Below, one piece after another: positions 17,766 to 25,967 of a DNA stretch of 64,000 nucleotides; position 1 is the first letter of the stretch; each line of letters starts with the position of its first letter. Source of the DNA: Sphingomonadales bacterium (GTDB lineage Bacteria; Pseudomonadota; Alphaproteobacteria; Sphingomonadales; Sphingomonadaceae); NCBI GenBank assembly GCA_027483465.1, contig JAIXUQ010000099.1, positions 1-64,000 of the forward strand, in the 5' to 3' direction. The notes beneath the pieces were generated by a model. It did not search any database, had not been told where the DNA came from, and saw nothing but the letters and a program-made list of their open reading frames with translations. The translations under genes were made by a program, and so were the position numbers.

Positions 17766-18266
17766 TTACGCATCATCGCCGGCGTCCGCGGCGGGCGCGC
17801 TTGCCGCCGTGATGCGCACGACCCGGGGGTCATATTTGAACGTCTTGACCGCGATTGAGGTTTCCACGTGGTGCACGCCCGGCAACGCCAGGATGCGGTC
17901 CGACGTTTCCAGCACCAGATTTTCAAGCTCGGCGAACAGGCAGATCGCCAGGATGTTGAACTGCCCCATGGTGACCATGACGGCATTGACCTGCGGCACC
18001 TCGGCGATGGCCTGCGCCACCGCACGAACATCATCCACCTGGGCCTGGACACCGATGAAAGCCAGCCGCGCGGCGCGGTTGATGCCAAAGCCGGTGATGG
18101 CGGTGAAGGCGATCAACCGCTCCTCCTGCAGCCGCTTGATGCGGCCGCGCACCGTGCCTTCGGTCACACCAAGGTCAGCGGCGATGCGCCGGTTCGACAC
18201 GCGGGCATCCTTGGCCAGCACATCGATCAGCTGGCGATCGAGATCATCAAGCTGGGGCAGGCTCAT
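17766..18266 (-). CDS. Lrp/AsnC-family transcriptional regulator (second gene of pair)
   Basis: 166 residues. The N-terminal winged helix-turn-helix (LDDLDRQLIDVLAKDARVSN; IAADLGVTEGTVRGRIKRLQ) is followed by a C-terminal ligand-binding RAM domain (VVRITAAS at the end). These regulators form octamers or multimers and bind several spaced sites, often sensing a small molecule. It overlaps its paralogue by four bases, so the two are co-translated and may form mixed oligomers. The gene lies amid the steroid genes and its operon promoter holds the shared boxes; I infer it regulates the island. Regulation of steroid degradation by Lrp/AsnC proteins is not something I know to be described. Confidence 0.9.
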   Translation of the reverse strand: MSLPQLDDLDRQLIDVLAKDARVSNRRIAADLGVTEGTVRGRIKRLQEERLIAFTAITGFGINRAARLAFIGVQAQVDDVRAVAQAIAEVPQVNAVMVTMGQFNILAICLFAELENLVLETSDRILALPGVHHVETSIAVKTFKYDPRVVRITAASAPAADAGDDA

Positions 18267-18751
18267 GATGCTGCGCGATCCTCGATGGGGGCCACGTCGA
18301 ACTTGTATTTGATGACGTCGACCGCAATGGCCGGCAGGATCGAACGGATGCCGCGCACCTGGCCGAACTTGTTGAACAACAGGGTTGGCAGCTCGTCGAA
18401 ATCGTGGAGCACGACCAGGAGGTCGATGTCATAGCGGCCCGTCACCACATGGGCGGCAAACACCTCGGGGAACTGGGCCAGCTCGGCCGCGACATCGGAG
18501 GCCGGGCGCCCTTCCACCTCGACCGCCACCTGCATCAGCACATTGTAACCATGCGCCGAAAAATCCGACACGGCGACAACGCGCAGCTGATTGGCGTCTT
18601 CCATGCGGCGGATCCGGGTTGAAACGGTGGTTGCCGTCAGCCCGAGCGTGTCCGCAATCTGCTGGTTTGATGCGCGACCATTGTTGCGCAACTGCTCAAC
18701 GATGGCGCGGTCGATGTCGTCAAGCACGAATTCCTGTCCCATAATCGGCAT
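18263..18751 (-). CDS. Lrp/AsnC-family transcriptional regulator (first gene of pair)
   Basis: 162 residues from ATG 18751 (GGGGTGGC upstream); ATG 18742 is an alternative. Helix-turn-helix region: DDIDRAIVEQLRNNGRASNQ, then IADTLGLTATTVSTRIRRME. The C-terminal effector domain includes VTGRYDIDLLVVLHDFDELP. It is clearly paralogous to, but distinct from, the downstream Lrp/AsnC protein. The promoter region towards the divergent SDR gene contains the operator boxes, which suggests autoregulation. Confidence 0.9.
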   Translation of the reverse strand: MPIMGQEFVLDDIDRAIVEQLRNNGRASNQQIADTLGLTATTVSTRIRRMEDANQLRVVAVSDFSAHGYNVLMQVAVEVEGRPASDVAAELAQFPEVFAAHVVTGRYDIDLLVVLHDFDELPTLLFNKFGQVRGIRSILPAIAVDVIKYKFDVAPIEDRAAS

Positions 18752-18947
18752 TACGCCAGCCACCCCACGGCATGGCAAGTGGTTTTGACAGCGAGGGCGG
18801 GCGCGATGCTGCTTGACCGGCCCGCCAGCGCGTTTACGCATATAGTGGCAATTATGCCTGATAAAGCGCAATTATTCGCATGACCTTATTGTAAATTCTA
18901 CGCATATATAAGCCGTCGCACAACGAACCCTGGGCAGGAGCCACGAT
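18752..18947. promoter_or_regulatory. Divergent promoter region, regulators / SDR, with boxes
   Basis: Separates the lrp pair (minus) from the SDR (plus). Boxes: TTTACGCATAT at 18833-18843 and CTACGCATAT at 18898-18907, with a weaker TTCGCATGA near 18875. The right-hand box lies just upstream of the SDR start region, where it could overlap the core promoter. The region is AT-rich. Confidence 0.65.
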
Positions 18948-19724
18948 ATGAACCGGCTTGAAGGCAAGGTGGCATTGGTAACCGGCGCGTCGCGCGGCAT
19001 CGGGGCCGCCATTGTTGCCCGGTTCCTGGCCGAAGGGGCACGGGTGATGGCAACAGACGTGCTGCCAGCACCGCCGGACCGGGATGGCGACAGAGCCGAT
19101 TTTGCCACGCTCGATGTGACGGATGCCGCCCAATGGGCCGCCGCAGTCGCCGCGACCGAGCAGCGTTTTGGCCGGCTCGACTGCCTCGTCAACAACGCCG
19201 GGATCATCCGCTTCAGCCGTTTTGATGACCTGGACGAGGCCATGATGCGCCAGATCATCGATGTGAACCTGATCGGCACCATGCTGGGCTGCCACGCCGC
19301 GATACCGGCGCTGGAACGGGCCGGCGGCGGCAGCATTATCAACATGAGCAGCGCCGATGGCATCTCGGGCGCCAATTCGCTGACCGCCTATTGCGCCTCC
19401 AAATTCGGCGTGCGTGGTTTCACCAAGGCCCTGGCGCTGGAACTGGGGCCCCGCCGCATCCGGGTGAACAGCATCCACCCCGGCGGCATCCTCACCGAAA
19501 TGGCCAACCCGACCAACATCCCGCGGCACTTGTACGACCGGGGCTACTGGATTTACCCCGCCCAGCGATCAGGCGATCCGGCGGACGTGGCCGCGGCTGC
19601 GGCCTATCTGGCATCAGATGATGCCGCCTATTGCATCGGCACGGAGCTTTCGGTCGATGGCGGGCTCAACGCCGGCCATTATTACATGACCATGCCGGGC
19701 GCGCCCCGAAACCCCACCGCCTGA
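18948..19724 (+). CDS. Short-chain dehydrogenase/reductase (SDR)
   Basis: 258 residues, ATG with AGGAG upstream. Classical SDR: cofactor loop VTGASRGIGAAIV near residue 12, NNAG, catalytic serine in NMSSADGISG and YCASK. The C-terminal LSVDGGLNAGHY fits hydroxysteroid-dehydrogenase-type SDRs. It most likely oxidises or reduces a hydroxyl or keto group of the steroid (3alpha, 3beta, 7alpha, 12 or 17 position cannot be told). It is the first and only gene of its plus-strand unit, divergent from the regulators, and meets the next minus-strand gene tail to tail with three bases between them. Confidence 0.88.
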   Translation: MNRLEGKVALVTGASRGIGAAIVARFLAEGARVMATDVLPAPPDRDGDRADFATLDVTDAAQWAAAVAATEQRFGRLDCLVNNAGIIRFSRFDDLDEAMMRQIIDVNLIGTMLGCHAAIPALERAGGGSIINMSSADGISGANSLTAYCASKFGVRGFTKALALELGPRRIRVNSIHPGGILTEMANPTNIPRHLYDRGYWIYPAQRSGDPADVAAAAAYLASDDAAYCIGTELSVDGGLNAGHYYMTMPGAPRNPTA

Positions 19725-19727
19725 GGG

Positions 19728-20486
19728 TCAGTCGCGCATCTGGGCGCCGCCATTGACGTGCCACACCTGCCCGTTGACCCATTCGCCATCAGCGGACGCC
19801 AGGAAAGCAACCGCTGCCGCAATGTCATCCGCCTTGCCCAGCCGCGTGTGCGGCAGCGCCTTGAGGGCGCGGGCCGTATACTCCTCGGTCAGATGCTGAG
19901 TGACAGCCTCGGTCAATACCACGCCGGGGCAAATGACATTGGCCCTGATGCCCTTGCGGCCCCATTTGCTGGCGATGTGGCGGGCGAGCGCATGGATGGC
20001 ATTCTTGGTCATCGGATAGGCCACCTGCCAGGGCGCACCACCTGAGGCGGCACCAGACGAGGTGAAGATCATCGCACCGCCGCCGCCGGCCAGCATCACT
20101 GGCAGCGCCGCCTGCGTCGCCAGGAAATGGCTCTTGGTGTTGATGGCAAAGCTGCGTTCCAGCACCTCGACCGGGCAATCAAGGGCATCGACATCGCCCT
20201 GGGTGCCGCCGGCGAGGTTGGAGTGATAGATGTGCAGGCCGCCGAACTGGCTAACAGCCGCCTCGACGATGGCTGTCTGGGAGGCCGCATCAGTGCCATC
20301 AAGCCGGACCGCAATGGCCCGACCGCCATCGGCATTGATGGCGGCAGCCACCGCCTCCCCTTCATCCACCAGCAAGTCACCAATCACCACGGCGGCGCCC
20401 TCCGCCGCCAGGCGGCGCGCTGTGGCCGCGCCAATGCCGCGCGCACCACCGGCCACGATGGCCACCTTGTCTGCCAGACCACGCAT
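19728..20486 (-). CDS. SDR-family oxidoreductase, last gene of the side-chain-type operon
   Basis: 252 residues. ATG 20486 is chosen because GGGGAG lies eight bases upstream; a GTG at 20489 is possible. Cofactor motif VAGGARGIGAAT. The usual NNAG is changed to HSNLAGG. Serine and YPMTK catalytic residues are in TSSGAASGGAPWQVAYPMTK. The C-terminal WHVNGGAQMRD closes a normal-length classical SDR. It lies 31 bases behind the small membrane protein gene and is transcribed with the Rieske/amidase group. Substrate unknown. Confidence 0.85.
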   Translation of the reverse strand: MRGLADKVAIVAGGARGIGAATARRLAAEGAAVVIGDLLVDEGEAVAAAINADGGRAIAVRLDGTDAASQTAIVEAAVSQFGGLHIYHSNLAGGTQGDVDALDCPVEVLERSFAINTKSHFLATQAALPVMLAGGGGAMIFTSSGAASGGAPWQVAYPMTKNAIHALARHIASKWGRKGIRANVICPGVVLTEAVTQHLTEEYTARALKALPHTRLGKADDIAAAVAFLASADGEWVNGQVWHVNGGAQMRD

Positions 20487-20517
20487 CACATCATCTCCCC
20501 GCAGGCCAGATCGGCCA

Positions 20518-20808
20518 TCACATCACGGCGCGCAGCAAATAGGGAATGCCGGCCACGCCCAGCAGCCCGGCCTGGCCCCAGCGCGCCAGGGTGGGTGACT
20601 GGTGATTCCACAGTCCCAGCGAGCCAAAAGCACCAGTGGCCCCGGCGCCATCGATCCAGATGCCGGTCAGCCCGGCAAAGCCCAGCAGCCCCAGCACGCG
20701 CATGGCAAGGCCAGGGCGGTCCTTGGCCACCGGATTGCGCAGGCCGGCGAGACCGGAAAGCCCGATCAGACCGATCAGACCGACAAAGGGCGCGAATGTG
20801 TCGAGCAT
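20518..20808 (-). CDS. Small hydrophobic membrane protein
   Basis: 96 residues, starting within the stop of the amidase gene (TGATG overlap), so translation is coupled. Two to three hydrophobic stretches: PFVGLIGLIGLSGLAGL at the N-terminus, AMRVLGLLGFAGLTGIWI in the middle and GLLGVAGIPYLLRAV at the end. These are consistent with a small inner-membrane protein. I do not recognise the family. Its fixed position between amidase and SDR in the Rieske/amidase operon suggests an accessory role in transport or anchoring, but nothing in the sequence proves this. Confidence 0.65.
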   Translation of the reverse strand: MLDTFAPFVGLIGLIGLSGLAGLRNPVAKDRPGLAMRVLGLLGFAGLTGIWIDGAGATGAFGSLGLWNHQSPTLARWGQAGLLGVAGIPYLLRAVM

Positions 20809-22319
20809 CAGAGCGTTGGCCTTCGTTGTGCCCAGGGTTGGGCGGTTTCCAATTGCATGGCGAGCTGCAGCAGGCCCGCCTCGTCACCATAGCGGCCGGT
20901 GAACATCACACCGATCGGCAAGCCGTCGCGGCTGCTGCCCAGCGGCACCGACATGGCGGGCTGGCCGGTGAGATTGGCGATCTGGGCAAAGGGCGTGAAG
21001 GCCGCCGCCCGCTGCCCCCAGGTCGGGAAATCGCAGTCTGGCGACAGGCTGATCTGGCCCAGCGGCAGTGGCGGCGCCGCCAGCGTGGGCGACAGGATCA
21101 TGTCGTGGCTGGTCAGGAACTGCGCCATCGTCAGGGCGGCCGCCTGCAGCGTGTTGTTTGCCCGAGCGAGATCACGGCCGGTGACGCTGCGGCCATAGGC
21201 GAGGAAGGCCAATGTGATCGGTTCCAGAACGTCAGGACCGGGCGTGATGTTCAGCAGTTTGGCCCTGTCCTCGATGTCGGCGGCGACCGCTGAGGCGATG
21301 ATGGCAAAGCTGGCCATGCCAATGGCGGCCGGGTCAATGGCGGGCGCCGCAATCTCGACATGGTGGCCAAGCTGTTCGCACAGCCGGGCCGCCGCCTCGG
21401 CAGCAGCAACGCATTGCGGGTCAACCGGGCTGCCGCTGAATGGCCGGGTCATCAGGGCCAATCGCAGGGCACGCGGCTTGCGCCGGGCCGCTGCCAGAAA
21501 GCCGCCGGGCGGAGGCGGCGGAGCGCCGTAACGGCTGCCCGGCTCGATCCCGGCCGTCACATCCAGCATGGCGGCCGAGTCGCGCACGGAGCGGCTGATC
21601 ACGTGATGCGCTGAAAGCCCGCCCCAGCCCTCGCTGCGCGGCGGGCCCATCGGCACGCGCCCCCGGCTGGGCTTGAGGCCGAACAGGCCGCAGCAGGAGG
21701 CCGGCAGCCGGATGGAGCCGCCGCCATCGGTCGCATGGGCCATGGGCACGATGCCGGCCGCCACCGCCACCGCTGCACCGCCCGAAGAGCCGCCGGCGAT
21801 GCGATCGGGCGCCCAGGGGTTGCGGGTGGCGCCGGTCAGCCGGTTTTCAGTGGTGCCGGTCAAGCCGAACTCGGGCGAGGTAGTCTTGCCGAAGATCACC
21901 AACCCGGCCCGCTGGTGGCGCAGCACCAGTTCCGATGAAGCGCTGGCCCGATACCCCTTGAACAGGCGGCTGCCGCCCTCGGTCAGTTCGCCGGCGATAT
22001 GGGTGTTCAGGTCCTTCAGCAGGAACGGCACCCCGCCAAAGGGGCCAGCGGCCGGCTGCCCCGACAATTGGCGGGCGGCCTGTTCGTACAGGCGCTGGGC
22101 CATGAAGGAAAAGCGTGGATCGAGCGCCTCGGCCCGCGCGATCGCGGTCGTCAGCAGTTCGCGCGCCGACAGCTTGCGGGCGCGCACCAGGGCCGCCAGC
22201 GCCAGCGCATCGTGCTGCTGCAGGTCATCGCCGGGCAGCGATGTGCCGCTACCCAGCGCCGGCGCCGCCGCCAGCGCGGCGAGCCCGGACAGAACCGCGC
22301 GGCGGCTGGCGTCGATCAT
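20808..22319 (-). CDS. Amidase-signature hydrolase with Tat-type signal peptide
   Basis: 503 residues from ATG 22319, which overlaps the Rieske gene stop (ATGA). The amidase-signature triad is visible: K102 in PFLLKD, S178 in AGGSSGG and S202 in ATDGGGSIR. The N-terminus, SRRAVLSGLAALAAAPALG, looks like a twin-arginine signal, so export to the periplasm is likely, unusual for an intermediary catabolic enzyme. Published work on Sphingobium sp. Chol11 places an amidase, Rieske oxygenase and CoA ligase in a cluster for the C5 bile-salt side chain; this gene fits that pattern. An alternative role is cleavage of the glycine or taurine amide of conjugated bile salts. Confidence 0.88.
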   Translation of the reverse strand: MIDASRRAVLSGLAALAAAPALGSGTSLPGDDLQQHDALALAALVRARKLSARELLTTAIARAEALDPRFSFMAQRLYEQAARQLSGQPAAGPFGGVPFLLKDLNTHIAGELTEGGSRLFKGYRASASSELVLRHQRAGLVIFGKTTSPEFGLTGTTENRLTGATRNPWAPDRIAGGSSGGAAVAVAAGIVPMAHATDGGGSIRLPASCCGLFGLKPSRGRVPMGPPRSEGWGGLSAHHVISRSVRDSAAMLDVTAGIEPGSRYGAPPPPPGGFLAAARRKPRALRLALMTRPFSGSPVDPQCVAAAEAAARLCEQLGHHVEIAAPAIDPAAIGMASFAIIASAVAADIEDRAKLLNITPGPDVLEPITLAFLAYGRSVTGRDLARANNTLQAAALTMAQFLTSHDMILSPTLAAPPLPLGQISLSPDCDFPTWGQRAAAFTPFAQIANLTGQPAMSVPLGSSRDGLPIGVMFTGRYGDEAGLLQLAMQLETAQPWAQRRPTL

Positions 22320-23416
22320 TCGGCCGCCATCGCGGCCGGACCGGCGCCGGGCGTGACATAGAATTTGGCATACCATTGGCGGAACTGGGCAATGGGGCCG
22401 TCGCCGGCGCACACCAGCGGCTTTTCGAGATAGCGTTGCCGGTCCCAGACCACCTTGTCCTGATCAAACTGCTTGCAGATATCTTTGATGATGGCGCGCG
22501 CCGCGCCCGCGCGTGGGCCGGCGGCCTGTGCCTTGGGCTGGGTGAAGCAGAAGCGCGCCACACAATGATCCTTGTCCACTGGCGTGATGCAGGCGATCAG
22601 CAGCGTCTCGGAAATGCCGGTGAAGCGGGTATAGCTCTGGCCCGGGCCGATGTTCTTGTAGGCAATCTCGCCGTTCACCTCGCCCTGGGGCGTGCCAAGT
22701 CGCACGAAGAGCCGGGCCGAGCGCCAGAAATGATCCCAGGAAAACTCGTACTCGGGCACATTGGCGGCGCCGTGGATATATTTGAAGTGGGCCGCATCCA
22801 CGCCGTTCTCGGCCATGTTCTGCAGGTTGCCCCAGACATTCCACTCGAACACGTCATAGTCGGTCCACGCCGGGTCGGTGGCTTCCGGAACATGCTCAAC
22901 TTCCCACAGCGGCGCGATACCTTCCGGGTGATACCAGAACCAGATCCAGCGGTTGGCCTCGGTCACCGGCCATTGGGTCGGGCACGGGCGCTTCACCTGC
23001 GGCGGAATGGTGCGGGAATAGGGGATATGCTCCACCACACCCTCACCATTATACTGCCAGGCGTGGAACGGGCATTCGATGTTGTTGCCGTTGACCTTGC
23101 CGCCATGGCCCATATGGGCCCCAAGGTGGCGGCAATAGGCGTCCAGCATGCGCACCTGGCCATCCTCGCCGCGCCAGATCACCAGGTCGGTGCCGAAATA
23201 GCGCAGGGGCCGCACCTCGCCGATGGCCAGTTCGGCCGACAGCAGCGCCGGGTACCAGCCAAAGGGATAAGGCATGTCGAGGTTGCGTTCGGCCGCACTG
23301 GGGCGGCCTTTCACCTCGGCCGTGCGCCAGGCCAGCAACTCTTCCCGGCTCATGCGTTCCAGCACCTGCCACACCGCCACGGGCGGTGTGCGGGCATCGG
23401 TGGTTTCAGTGGTCAT
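22316..23416 (-). CDS. Rieske non-heme iron oxygenase, second KshA-like protein
   Basis: 366 residues from ATG 23416; the longer frame runs into the amidohydrolase gene. Rieske ligands are C95, H97, C115 and H118 (YCRHLGAHM; CPFHAWQYNG). The mononuclear iron site is in NMAENGVDAAHFKYIHG (D207, H210, H215). The MPYPFGWYPALLS opening and the iron-site context also resemble KshA and the cholesterol-desaturase type of Rieske proteins. It overlaps the amidase gene. Because the other Rieske gene better fits KshA, I infer that this one acts on the side chain or another ring position. No reductase partner is encoded nearby. Confidence 0.85.
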   Translation of the reverse strand: MTTETTDARTPPVAVWQVLERMSREELLAWRTAEVKGRPSAAERNLDMPYPFGWYPALLSAELAIGEVRPLRYFGTDLVIWRGEDGQVRMLDAYCRHLGAHMGHGGKVNGNNIECPFHAWQYNGEGVVEHIPYSRTIPPQVKRPCPTQWPVTEANRWIWFWYHPEGIAPLWEVEHVPEATDPAWTDYDVFEWNVWGNLQNMAENGVDAAHFKYIHGAANVPEYEFSWDHFWRSARLFVRLGTPQGEVNGEIAYKNIGPGQSYTRFTGISETLLIACITPVDKDHCVARFCFTQPKAQAAGPRAGAARAIIKDICKQFDQDKVVWDRQRYLEKPLVCAGDGPIAQFRQWYAKFYVTPGAGPAAMAAE

Positions 23417-23427
23417 GCTCACAACTT

Positions 23428-24312
23428 TCAGGTCAGGTTGAAGACACGGCGCGCATTGTCGCGCAGGAACTTGGGCCACACCTCGGGCTTGAACGGCACC
23501 TTGGGCATGTCGGCAAAGATGCGGTCCAGCGACAGGCCCATCGGGAAGTAGCCGGCGTAGATGATCTTGTCGGCGCCGCGGGTGTTGGCGTAATCGATGA
23601 TCGCCTTGGGATAATGGCGCGGCGCGAAGGCGCTGGTGGAATAATAGAGGTTGGGCCATTTCAACATCAATTTGACGGCCAGCGCCTCCCATGGCTCTGC
23701 GCCATGGCGCATCACGATCTTCAGATCCGGGAAGAACCAGCACACCTCGTCGAGATACTCGACCTTCTGGGTGTCCATCGGAATCCGGGGGCCGGGCACG
23801 CCGACATTCAGGCAGACCGGCAGGCCGAGTTCGCTGGCGACCGTGTAGAGCGGGAACATATATTTGTGATTGATCGGCACCTGCGGGCAGGTGCCGGCCG
23901 GAAACACGCTGATGGCCGACAGGCCCACCTCGGCGTGGATGCGGCGGATGCGGGCCACTTCGGCCATGCCATCGTTGGGATTGCAGGGCAGGTCAAAGAA
24001 GAACCGGTCGGGGAATTCGGCCTTGGCGCGCCGCGAGGTTTCATTGTCGTTCCAGCCGACCAGCGCCTTCTCGATCCCGAACCGGTCCATCTGCGCCACC
24101 GTCCAGGCAACAAAATCACCCGGGTTGCCGGTCTGGGGCACGTCCTTGAACATATACTGCGCCGGCATCGAGAACTGCTTCAGCGTCTCCTCGTCCTTGA
24201 TCATCGGCCGGAACGCGGCAAACCAGTCGGACCGGTCTTCGGCTTCGGGAATGCCCAGCATGCAATCGATGATGCCAAGGCCGGTCGGGATAGGGTTCGT
24301 GGGTTCAGTCAT
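23428..24312 (-). CDS. Amidohydrolase-2-fold protein lacking usual metal ligands
   Basis: 294-residue TIM-barrel protein of the amidohydrolase_2 (ACMSD-like) type: the HGAEPWEALAVKLMLKWPNL segment near residue 205 matches the usual HGG-PW-E--- region. The N-terminal HxH metal motif is absent (IIDCMLGIPEAED). The barrel histidine usually in HxG reads NVGVPGPR, and the late GSDYP aspartate motif reads YAGYFPMG. It may therefore be metal-free, with a changed activity such as a lyase or hydratase, or a binding role. It sits between the CoA ligase (two bases) and the Rieske gene (11 bases), so it probably acts on the same substrate. Confidence 0.75.
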   Translation of the reverse strand: MTEPTNPIPTGLGIIDCMLGIPEAEDRSDWFAAFRPMIKDEETLKQFSMPAQYMFKDVPQTGNPGDFVAWTVAQMDRFGIEKALVGWNDNETSRRAKAEFPDRFFFDLPCNPNDGMAEVARIRRIHAEVGLSAISVFPAGTCPQVPINHKYMFPLYTVASELGLPVCLNVGVPGPRIPMDTQKVEYLDEVCWFFPDLKIVMRHGAEPWEALAVKLMLKWPNLYYSTSAFAPRHYPKAIIDYANTRGADKIIYAGYFPMGLSLDRIFADMPKVPFKPEVWPKFLRDNARRVFNLT

Positions 24313-24314
24313 GA

Positions 24315-25967
24315 TCAGGGGGTTCCGTTTGCGGCGACCAGCGCCGGCCAGCGGGTGCGCAACTGCACCTTGTCAATCTTGCCCACGGCATTGCGGGGCA
24401 AGGGTTCGGGGGAGAAGATCACCTGGCCCGGCGCCTTGTAGCGCGCCAGCGCATCGGCAACCCGGGCAATGACGGTGCCAGCATCAAGCCCGTCGGCCAC
24501 GACCATGGCGACCAGCAATTCGCCCAGCCGTTCATCCGGTATGCCGAACGCAGCGCATTCCGACACCTCGGGCATCTCGTTGATGACCCGTTCCACCTCG
24601 GCGCAATAGATGTTCTCGCCGCCGGAGATCACCATGTCCTTCTTGCGATCGACGATGAAGACATAGTCCTCCTCGTCGATCAGGCCGATGTCACCGGTCT
24701 TCAGCCAGCCGTCCGGCGACAGCACCGCCGCGGTTTCTTCGGGCCGGCCATGATAGCCCTGCATGACCATATCACCGCGCACGACGATCTCGCCGGCCTG
24801 GCCGCGCGGCAGCGGTTGGCCGTCCTCGCCCATAATGCGCATCTCGACCAGCGGCAGCACCCGGCCGGCCGATGCCCGCTTGCGGATGAAATCCTCGCCA
24901 ATCGCCATCGAGAGGCTGCCGGATGTTTCCGTCATGCCATAGCCGGTGCCCATCACGGCATGCGGGCAGGCCTGACGGATGGCTTCGAGGAGATTGATCG
25001 GCAGCGCCTGGCCGCCGCTCGACACGCTGCGCAGCGAGGAGAGGTCGGCGTCGGCCACCCGGGCGCGGTTGAGCACGTCCCACAACATGGTGGGCACGGC
25101 GGTGAACTGGGTGACCTTTTCCGACTCGATGAGGCGCAGCGCGTCTTCCGGATCCCAACGGCGCATGATCACCAGCTTGGAACCGGAGAACATCGGCGAG
25201 AGGAAGGCCGCACCCAGGCCCGAAATATGGAACAGCGGGAACACCACCAGCACCGCCGCCTGCGGCATGGCCGCGATGATCTGTTCCGGCGTGATGCCAA
25301 GCTGGGCGGCCTTGTCGTGCAGGATCATCAGGCCCGACAGCTGCATGGCCATGATGCCGGTGATCAGGTTGCGGTGGCTGAGCACGGCCCCCTTGGACCG
25401 GCCGGTGGTACCGGAGGTGAACAGGATTACGGCCGGATCGTCGGCGCGGCAAGGCACCGGGGGCGGCAAGGCCTGGGCGGCCGGCGGCGGAAACTCACCG
25501 GCCAGCAGCAGGCGCCCGGCATGGCCGGCCGCCCGGAGCAGATCCGCCCGCTCATCATCCGCGATTACCAGGGCAGGTGACACCTCGGCCACGGCGGCGG
25601 CATGTTCGGCCGGCGATCCGCGGCTGTTGGCCAGGGCCGGCACGCCGCCGGCGCGCCACACGGCGAGGCAGGCGATCACCCACTCGGCCCGGTTTCGCAT
25701 CGAGATCACCACCCGGTCGCCCGGCGCGATCCCCAGCAGCGGCACCAGCGCATCGCGACGGGCAAACACGTCGGCATAGCTGTAGCGCCGGTCGCCTTCG
25801 ACGATGAAGATGGCATCGCCATGCCGGCGCGCCGCCTCGATCAGCAGGTTCAGATCCGGCGGCAGCGCGGTGAAATGCTTGCGGCCATCCTGTTCGGCCA
25901 TGGCAAAGGGCTGCCCTGGCGCCGTCAGGCGCTGCAGGATGGGATCGACGTGGGGCTGGCCGGTCAT
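24315..25967 (-). CDS. Acyl-CoA ligase, candidate bile-acid/steroid carboxylate ligase
   Basis: 550 residues from ATG 25967, overlapping the SDR stop by one base (TGATG). ANL-superfamily motifs: FTSGTTGRSKG at 183-193, GYGMTETSG, DGWLKTGDIG, DRKKDMVISGGENIYCAEVE and the C-terminal LPRNAVGKIDK lysine. It forms acyl-CoA thioesters through an adenylate. It is distinct from the FadD19-like and FadD3 ligases in this window, so three different steroid acids or intermediates are probably activated. The operon with Rieske oxygenase and amidase makes the C5 carboxylic side chain of bile acids its most likely substrate (inference). Confidence 0.85.
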   Translation of the reverse strand: MTGQPHVDPILQRLTAPGQPFAMAEQDGRKHFTALPPDLNLLIEAARRHGDAIFIVEGDRRYSYADVFARRDALVPLLGIAPGDRVVISMRNRAEWVIACLAVWRAGGVPALANSRGSPAEHAAAVAEVSPALVIADDERADLLRAAGHAGRLLLAGEFPPPAAQALPPPVPCRADDPAVILFTSGTTGRSKGAVLSHRNLITGIMAMQLSGLMILHDKAAQLGITPEQIIAAMPQAAVLVVFPLFHISGLGAAFLSPMFSGSKLVIMRRWDPEDALRLIESEKVTQFTAVPTMLWDVLNRARVADADLSSLRSVSSGGQALPINLLEAIRQACPHAVMGTGYGMTETSGSLSMAIGEDFIRKRASAGRVLPLVEMRIMGEDGQPLPRGQAGEIVVRGDMVMQGYHGRPEETAAVLSPDGWLKTGDIGLIDEEDYVFIVDRKKDMVISGGENIYCAEVERVINEMPEVSECAAFGIPDERLGELLVAMVVADGLDAGTVIARVADALARYKAPGQVIFSPEPLPRNAVGKIDKVQLRTRWPALVAANGTP

